Assembly: GCA_022496185.1 (NCBI GenBank)
Contig: WTXG01000130.1
Coordinates: 1-64,000 of the forward strand
Source of the DNA: Multifurca ochricompacta
Taxonomy: Eukaryota; Basidiomycota; Agaricomycetes; Russulales; Russulaceae
Direction of reading: 5' to 3'
DNA length: 64,000 nt
Below the pieces are notes generated by a model, which worked only from the letters and a program-made list of their open reading frames with translations, searched no databases and was not told where the DNA came from. Made by a program: the position numbers and the translations under genes. This document shows positions 57,828-64,000 of the stretch, piece by piece. Numbering within the stretch: position 1 is the stretch's first letter; every line of letters begins with the position of its first letter.

Positions 57828-59824
57828 TGGGCGGAATTCTTTACGTGAGGAAGAGATACTGAGATAAACGCCATTCCCCGCTCAAGGGCTTTCATATAAG
57901 CTACACGAACGCCAATACCACGCATGATATGGACAAGTAAGGGAGTGATATAAAGCCCCCGAACATTCTCTGATCAAGGGGGCATTAATAGAAACCAGAC
58001 CGGGAAACGGGCATTTTCTCATGATCACTGCATGCAGTGTGTGCTATCCATATTGGAGGGAGGGCGTAGGGGTAGGGTGGGGTCGTGAACCGAGAGATAT
58101 GAGTGACGTGAGGCGGCAGTAGATGGGCTCAGGGCAGTAACACCTGATCATCACGGAAAACTAAGAAAGGACCATCTTCGCGGAATAGAATGGGGAAATA
58201 TCGGTTCCGAGTGGCCCAATTATGCTAAGCTTAGTAGTGGGGCGGCACGGGGGCTATGAGTGCTCCTTATGGAAGGCGCAAAACGATATCATCTTAACAA
58301 AAAAGCAAATGATGAGTATCGCGAGAAACAAGGCTATACTAGTCCGCGACACTAGTAAATGTTCATCAAACAGGAGCTCTCGAAGGCAAAGGCAAAAGGC
58401 AGTCGAATGGGGAGAAGGCGAGACGTCGGGCTTGCGTCAAATAATGACATGTTTGGATGATCCGCGTTTCTACCAGCCCCGTTAACTTGCAAATACGCCA
58501 CAGATGGCGGCTCAAGGACAGACGGTGGGGTCCTAACTCGGCCTTTTAAAGTGCAGCGCAAGACTAGCCGATACGGAAAAAAGATTTCATGCAGTCAGGT
58601 TGTCTCCGTCCAGCTGCTGCACGTGAGCTTTGTAAGTAAGCAATTCACAACACGCATTGACTGCAGAACCCAGCCGATCACACGCTGCACATAGTCAGAG
58701 AGCCAAGATTGAGGTACGTGGTACTGAGCGCCCAGGCCACAGTTGTCCAGGGACCTGTAGACCGAGCGCCAAGCTAATTCACAAGCACGAGAAGTAGCGC
58801 AGACAAATCCCGGATCGTGCTAGGCAGGTTGGAAACGAGGAAATTGTTGTACGAACAACAAGACAGGTGGGATAAAAAACCTCATGGCGAAGAAATGAGC
58901 ATGCCACGGAACTTCCTCCACAGAAATGTTATTCGGGGGGACACACAATAAGTGTGTAATAATAAGGATAATGAGGTTGTGGCGCCCGACACGATCACCC
59001 GGGTGGTTGGGTGAATCAGCTCGCCGCTCGGATGCCATCAATCGTCACAAGGGGCATCCCCTCGGCTGACTGGGGAAGTCATGTCTAGGGTTTAAACCAA
59101 AACATGCTGATAAATGCAGTACGCAGCGCCTAGTCACAAGCTTGTTCGGGTCTTGATGGCAAGACGAACGACAAACATTCGGCGACGAGGGAGAGTGCGC
59201 ATGTGTCCGAGCTCAATTACACGTCTACCCACGCGTCTGCTTATTTCCAAGAAGTTGGGCAAGCGACGAGAATAGGGTAATACGCGATTTCCCCGAGCGC
59301 AGTAGAGAGGGCTGCTAAGAGAAGGGACATGAGATTGCGACGAATGATGGGAGGCCCAGATTTAACAATGACCGAAAAACAGCTTCTGGATAAGGCTGCT
59401 TTAAGCCTCCCGTTGCGCAAGATTTCCCAGAAGTCCCCTGAGGTATGAGGGGGGTCCTGGATCAGCAGACCTTTCTTGACAGGCTCTGGGAAAAGGAATT
59501 TATGAGGCTATGCGGAGGTGATGATCAAGCGACGAGGAAGGGGTCTGGGCCGCAGCAAGGGGCAACAACCCAACCTTTACCCGGAACATTACGTCATAAG
59601 ATTAAGTAATCAGGAAGACAACATCTCCACCGTGGAGGATGCCCCTATAGACTAATTGACATCAGCGCCACATTTACGTGACAGACGATTGCGGATGCAG
59701 ACACAGCCAGCCTTGAACCACTAATGGTCATTTGATGAGTAGCGTAGACCCTGGGCTCAATGCAGCACTTTTCCAGCCAAGAGGACAGAGATATGAAAGA
59801 CGTGAAGTGTATGTATTCTGAGGC
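57828..59824. other. Intergenic, no gene recognised
   Basis: Two kilobases with only short frames and no motif I can name. It separates conserved genes from the third CHAT copy, whose leader similarity begins at about 59825. Confidence 0.5.
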
Positions 59825-60011
59825 ACGAGTTCTCCAGCACCCGCAACCATTTTCGCCATTTAATCTCTCAATTCGTCGCTAGAGGACCCGCGGTTACCGT
59901 GATTCTTGTGTATTGAATAAAGCATAGCCCAAGAACGTAAGTGCACCTCTTTCCAGAGCATATGCCCTTCTATCATCAGTAATTGATTATTTCTTATTCG
60001 TAGCCTCCATT
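59825..60011 (+). promoter_or_regulatory. Leader of CHAT copy 3 with lost first-exon start codon
   Basis: From TTCTCCAGCACCCGCAACC on, the leader parallels 29846-30036. The conserved micro-exon reads ATAGCCCAAGAAC (59933-59945) where copies 1 and 2 have ATGGCCCA. The donor GTAAGTG (59946) and acceptor TTCGTAG (60003) are kept, so the exon may still be spliced but cannot start translation. The TATA-like promoter of copies 1 and 2 is absent: similarity stops about 110 bp upstream of the micro-exon. Confidence 0.75.
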
Positions 60012-63000
60012 ATGGAACTCGACCAAATGATCACTTCTCATCAGCGTGATCTCTCAAGGATCCCTCGATCTCATCCCGCTTACACTGCCTACATCCACCT
60101 TCTGGCTACATCACGATTCAAGCGCTATCAGCTATCAGAGCAGAAGGAAGATCTTGATAAATCTATTGTTCATTACACCGAAGCGATCTTTCTTCCACCT
60201 TCCTGGGGATTCTACCTAAATGTGGTTCAAGTCTTCTTTCGACTCGCACTTTCCCTTCTTCGTCGTTCCAAGAAGTTCAAGCAACCTGAAGATGTCAAGT
60301 GTACTGTTGAATATTTTTGTTATCTCCGAGGACTACCCCTTGATACCTTTGAGGTCCCTCACGAAGACGTCACGACATCGCTTATTGAGGCGTTGAGTAT
60401 TCAAGTTGAGCTGGAAGCGGGTGGGACGGGGGATATTGAGGAGATGGTGGTCCTCTGCCAAGAACTTCTTGCTTGTCACAGCTCAGCAAACTATCCAACT
60501 CAGGCCATTACCGCCTTGGTCTCCGCCATTTTATGCAAATTCCGTCAAGGGAAGCAAGTACAGTCATTAGATGGAGTCATTCAATGCCTTCGAGACGCGC
60601 TGAAGATCTTCCCGCCAGGCTTTCATCTAGTTTTTCTCGGACTGGCTATTTCCCTCTTAATTCGATACGGAACAAATTATTTAAACGGCGATTACGATGA
60701 GGCAATGACCCTCCTAGAAAGTGTCATTGCCTCCAATCCCCCGGGAGAGAGCGCCAGTGCGTCTCAGGCTATTGCTTCAGCGATGGCCACAGCACTTGCG
60801 GGTCTACGGGCTACCATCTATCCAAACCCACAATATTTAGAGGAGGCCAATTCCCGTCTTCGTGCCTCACTCAGCTCTTCTTCTCTCGACAGTGACCTTC
60901 GGCATAGTTTTACACTCGCGATGGCAATGCTTGCTAAGGAGCGCTTCAATTGCTTTGGTCTCACGGAAGCACTTCAAGAGGCGCATTCTTATACTTCCGA
61001 AATGGTCAACCTTGCATCGTCCTCAGCTTACGGTACATTTGAAGAAAATATTGACAATGTGGAAGCTGTCCGGGCGGCGTATCCGATGGCGGTGGTAGAG
61101 GAGAAAATTCAAAATATTCGGAAACTGATCTCCAAGACTCCGCCAAGGTCCTCCGAGCGCAACGAGTACCTCCAACGTCTTGCGGATTGGTATAGAACCA
61201 AGTATTCTCGTACCAACGATATCGCGGACCTTGAAGAGGTGATCAAGTGCCGCCGGGTGCTGGTTGCGTCAACTGACACGAGTCATCTATTTGGATTCCA
61301 ACCGGCAGGCTCTTTGGGCTTTGACCTCTACATGGCGTTTGAGTGTTCGAATAAAATGGAGTACCTTGACGAGTCTATCGCCGTGCATCGTGTTGTTCTC
61401 AAAATGCAAAGCGCGCAGCCATTCCGCGTCAAATTGATTCAACAGCTTGTTGCGTCGTTATCCAAACGCCTCGAGTTGCGTTATAGCAGACAGGATTTGG
61501 ATGAAGTCATTGAGCTAATTTCTCTGGGTGTCAATGACAAATTCGCAAAGGTATCTGACCGATTTGCTTATTCATGCGCCTGGGCATCCATTTCTCGGGC
61601 GGCCAGACACCCATCCGTCTCCTTTGCATATGAGAAGGCCATGTCATTAATGCAGAGTTCATTGGTCTCCGCGCCGAACTTACAAATGCAGCATGCTCGA
61701 CTGGTCGCAATGCAAGGGCTCTGCGACAAGATGCCACTGGACTACGCGTCTTACCAGATCGACATGGGTCAACTCACTCAGGCTATTGAGACTCTAGAAC
61801 AAGGGAGGGCCTTACTATGGTCTGAAATGCGTGATCTTCGCAATTCGATGGATCAACTTTCTCGATTCAATTCACCTTTGGCGGCGAAAATTGCAGCAAT
61901 TAATCAGGATCTCGAGTCACTCACCATGTCTGTCACGCCGAGTGGGACTATAGAGATCAGTGATGGTGGATCACAGGTTGATGATGGGATGGACCCATTT
62001 GGTCGTCTGGTTGTGAAGCAACAGAAGCTTCTGGAGGAGCGAGATGCACTCGTGTCGCAGATCCAAGATTTACCAAGGTTTGGAGACTTTCTGAAGACGC
62101 CGTCGTTCGAAACTATTCGTCTTGCCGCTTCACATGGGCCAGTCATTATTATCAACCATAATGAGTGGCGTTCCGATATCCTCATACTCTTTCAAGACTC
62201 TCCCCCTTCCCTTATCCCTACAAGTAACAATTTCTACCAGCGTGCAAATAAACTAAGAGATCGCCTAGTGGTCGCACGAAAGGAGGGTCTCGACTCAGAG
62301 AGATACGGACGCGCTTTACGTTCTGTGCTCGAGGGCCTTTATAACCTCGTCGGTAGACCAGTCATCGACAGGCTATGTGCTTTGGGCATACCAGAACAAT
62401 CACGAATTTGGTGGTGTCCGACGTCGGTTTTCTGCTCTCTTCCACTTCATGCGATGGGCCCAATCCCATCAAATGACGGCGTCAAGCGGTACTTTTCAGA
62501 TCTGTATATCCCTTCATACACACCGACACTCTCTGCACTGATCGAGTCTCGCAAACCCAGTCCAAAAACGTCGTACCAACCTTCGTTACTCCTTGTGGCT
62601 ACTCCAGATGAATCCTTACCAGGCGCTTATGGAGAGATGGCAGTCATACAGTCTTTCAATTCGCGGGTGCCAGTGGCTACCCTCTGTGGGAAGAATGCGA
62701 CACCGGCTGATGTGGTGGAAGGACTGCGACATCACGGATTTGCACATTTCGTGTGTCATGGAACACTCGAGACTGGTAAACCATTCGATGCATCATTCGA
62801 GCTGTTCGATGGCGAGCGACTTACACTGCTGGACATCGTACGGTCTCGACTTCCCGCTGGTGAATTTGCATTCCTTGCTGCATGTCACACTGCGGAATTG
62901 ACAGACGAAAGTATTGCGGATGAAGGACTTCACCTTACTGCGGCAGTTCAATATTGTGGATTTCGAAGTGTGGTCGGGACGATGTGGGAGATGGCGGATA

Positions 63001-63176
63001 TAGATGGGCGTGAACTTGCAGATAATTTCTACAAGTCGATGTTCTCTGGGAATGGACAAGGGGTAGGTTATCACTTGAGGTCTGCGAGGGCGCTTCGTGA
63101 TGCGACGCGGAAGATGAGGAGAAAGAAGGGGATGACTCTGGAGCGGTGGGTGAACTTTGTCCATTATGGTGTGTGA
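60012..63176 (+). CDS. TPR-like/CHAT-domain protein, copy 3
   Basis: A single open frame of 1054 aa begins at the ATG (MELDQMITSHQ) that is codon 8 in copy 1. The TPR-like region, coiled linker and CHAT domain align throughout with copies 1 and 2. His916 (FVCHG) and Cys958 are conserved, although the Cys context is LAACHTAEL in place of LSACHTAEL. It keeps ten residues near 250 (ESASASQAIA) that copy 1 has lost. The missing canonical start and the shortened upstream similarity suggest a different promoter or loss of expression, but the protein is open and shows no stop. Its activity would be that of copy 1, with function inferred. Confidence 0.85.
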   Translation: MELDQMITSHQRDLSRIPRSHPAYTAYIHLLATSRFKRYQLSEQKEDLDKSIVHYTEAIFLPPSWGFYLNVVQVFFRLALSLLRRSKKFKQPEDVKCTVEYFCYLRGLPLDTFEVPHEDVTTSLIEALSIQVELEAGGTGDIEEMVVLCQELLACHSSANYPTQAITALVSAILCKFRQGKQVQSLDGVIQCLRDALKIFPPGFHLVFLGLAISLLIRYGTNYLNGDYDEAMTLLESVIASNPPGESASASQAIASAMATALAGLRATIYPNPQYLEEANSRLRASLSSSSLDSDLRHSFTLAMAMLAKERFNCFGLTEALQEAHSYTSEMVNLASSSAYGTFEENIDNVEAVRAAYPMAVVEEKIQNIRKLISKTPPRSSERNEYLQRLADWYRTKYSRTNDIADLEEVIKCRRVLVASTDTSHLFGFQPAGSLGFDLYMAFECSNKMEYLDESIAVHRVVLKMQSAQPFRVKLIQQLVASLSKRLELRYSRQDLDEVIELISLGVNDKFAKVSDRFAYSCAWASISRAARHPSVSFAYEKAMSLMQSSLVSAPNLQMQHARLVAMQGLCDKMPLDYASYQIDMGQLTQAIETLEQGRALLWSEMRDLRNSMDQLSRFNSPLAAKIAAINQDLESLTMSVTPSGTIEISDGGSQVDDGMDPFGRLVVKQQKLLEERDALVSQIQDLPRFGDFLKTPSFETIRLAASHGPVIIINHNEWRSDILILFQDSPPSLIPTSNNFYQRANKLRDRLVVARKEGLDSERYGRALRSVLEGLYNLVGRPVIDRLCALGIPEQSRIWWCPTSVFCSLPLHAMGPIPSNDGVKRYFSDLYIPSYTPTLSALIESRKPSPKTSYQPSLLLVATPDESLPGAYGEMAVIQSFNSRVPVATLCGKNATPADVVEGLRHHGFAHFVCHGTLETGKPFDASFELFDGERLTLLDIVRSRLPAGEFAFLAACHTAELTDESIADEGLHLTAAVQYCGFRSVVGTMWEMADIDGRELADNFYKSMFSGNGQGVGYHLRSARALRDATRKMRRKKGMTLERWVNFVHYGV

Positions 63177-63334
63177 TAGAGGAAAGATTTCGCTCACGGT
63201 TAGTATCTTAATAACGTTTGGGTAAGAGCCTTTGGCTTCACCTACTTACATCGTATGTCAAGAAATTTGCATAGATGGTTTTTTGTTCGATAGTATATCA
63301 CTAAGTGAGGAAGCATATGATTGGACATAGTATT

Positions 63335-64000
63335 GTGCAGAGCCAATCCGCGGTGAGTGCGAAGCAAAGTGTGTTCCCTAAAGAGTAAGATGAGCAATGA
63401 ACAGAGAGGAGAAAAGAGGGGAGCCCGCGCAACGCAATGAAGTCGATGAGAGTAGGATCGTGCTGGAAGTTACTGATGACGGTGCTGGTGGTGCCATTTG
63501 ACCTTGCGCCTTGTTCGATAACTGTCCTTGCACGCGAAAGAGAGAGAGGGAGAGAGAAAAGCTAGATTGCTGGTTTGCTGACTACAAGCAGTATAGATAC
63601 CTTTTATATACTTGTTCAGAGTCCAGATTTTGAAAAGAGCGGTATATTAAAAGAAAGCCGTAGATGGCGAATTTGGTAAGGTGGAAAGAGACAAGGAGGG
63701 TAAGAACCAGGTCGAGAAGACGGTGAAGTGCAAAGGAGTGGATGGAGAGGTGAAGAAAATGAGAAAATTGATGGTAGGGAATGGACGGGTAGCCGGCCCG
63801 GAGTTAAGACAGTATGATGTAGCTGATAAGATGAACCTTGAAACTCGCACCATGCATTGGACGCTTTGAAGTATAGTAAAGTTTGTCTAAAAATGAGATC
63901 TAATATCAGAAAATTTCTAGTTCAGGGCTCATACAAAGAGTTAACCAAGAGTGAAGGCGGCCGAAGGTTTCATGCCCAACGCCCACACTTTCTTACAGTA
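63335..64000 (-). promoter_or_regulatory. Orphan CHAT promoter facing copy 3, minus strand
   Basis: Directly after the shared 3' sequence of copy 3 (ending GGACATAGTATT at 63334) the plus strand continues as the reverse complement of a CHAT promoter: GCGGTGAGTGCGAAGCAAAG (63350), a TATA-like stretch near 63605, and TTTCATGCCCAACGCCC near the window end parallel to 38594. No CHAT coding sequence is attached. It ends at the same leader position as the orphan promoter at 33420-33995. Confidence 0.7.

Overview
This window is eukaryotic and reads as the genome of a filamentous basidiomycete, most likely an Agaricomycete. Genes are broken by many short GT-AG introns of about 45-150 nt, one exon is only 10 nt, and several families are typical of these fungi: a PF05426-type secreted lyase, a cytochrome P450 with 12 exons, a multi-pass membrane family, and TPR/CHAT proteins. 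All gene models were spliced by hand from reading frame, splice sites and family motifs; no search was run.

The left 12.7 kb is a transposon graveyard with readable layering. A minus-strand Ty3/gypsy chromovirus (element A, about 1-4705, cut by the window edge) sits inside the reverse transcriptase of a plus-strand relative (element B, 4706-9125). Element B in turn abuts a truncated LTR (9126-9658) that interrupts a hAT transposase (9659-10425). All three LTRs carry an 11-nt motif exactly complementary to the primer-binding site, which suggests Tf1-type self-priming. Element B also has an intact third ORF with four zinc-knuckle-like modules between pol and the 3' LTR. Next to it lies a 1.6-kb foldback element of Tc1 origin (11111-12721) with 695-bp arms and TA flanks.

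From 12.7 to 28 kb are scattered single-copy genes: a secreted, probably GPI-anchored alginate-lyase-fold protein (14707-16553), a dual-specificity phosphatase (18537-19250, minus), an F-box-like protein (21775-23061, minus) and mitochondrial ribosomal protein bL28m (23816-24276). Long intergenic stretches rich in homopolymers and microsatellites separate them.

From 28.3 to 38.9 kb is a CHAT-protease locus: a decayed fragment, an apparently intact TPR-like/CHAT gene (29937-33171), an orphan copy of its promoter, and a second copy in inverted orientation (38030-34768) broken by one missing base. Gene plus promoter form about 4.4-kb inverted arms. A third copy lies at 60012-63176; its short leader-exon start codon has become ATA, and an oppositely oriented orphan promoter follows it. 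This repeated, rearranging family of putative caspase-like proteases is the best candidate here for a little-described system, plausibly cell death or self/non-self recognition, although the sequence alone does not show the function.

From 39 to 58 kb are conserved housekeeping genes: a Tag1-like vacuolar membrane protein (39202-41238, minus) divergent from the autophagy kinase ATG1 (41685-44995), the SPOUT arginine methyltransferase SFM1 (45428-47098, minus), a P450 (49771-52094), the GPI inositol acyltransferase GWT1 (53456-55702, minus) and a multi-pass membrane protein (55978-57827, minus). A decayed PAP2-type fragment lies at about 52530-52690.
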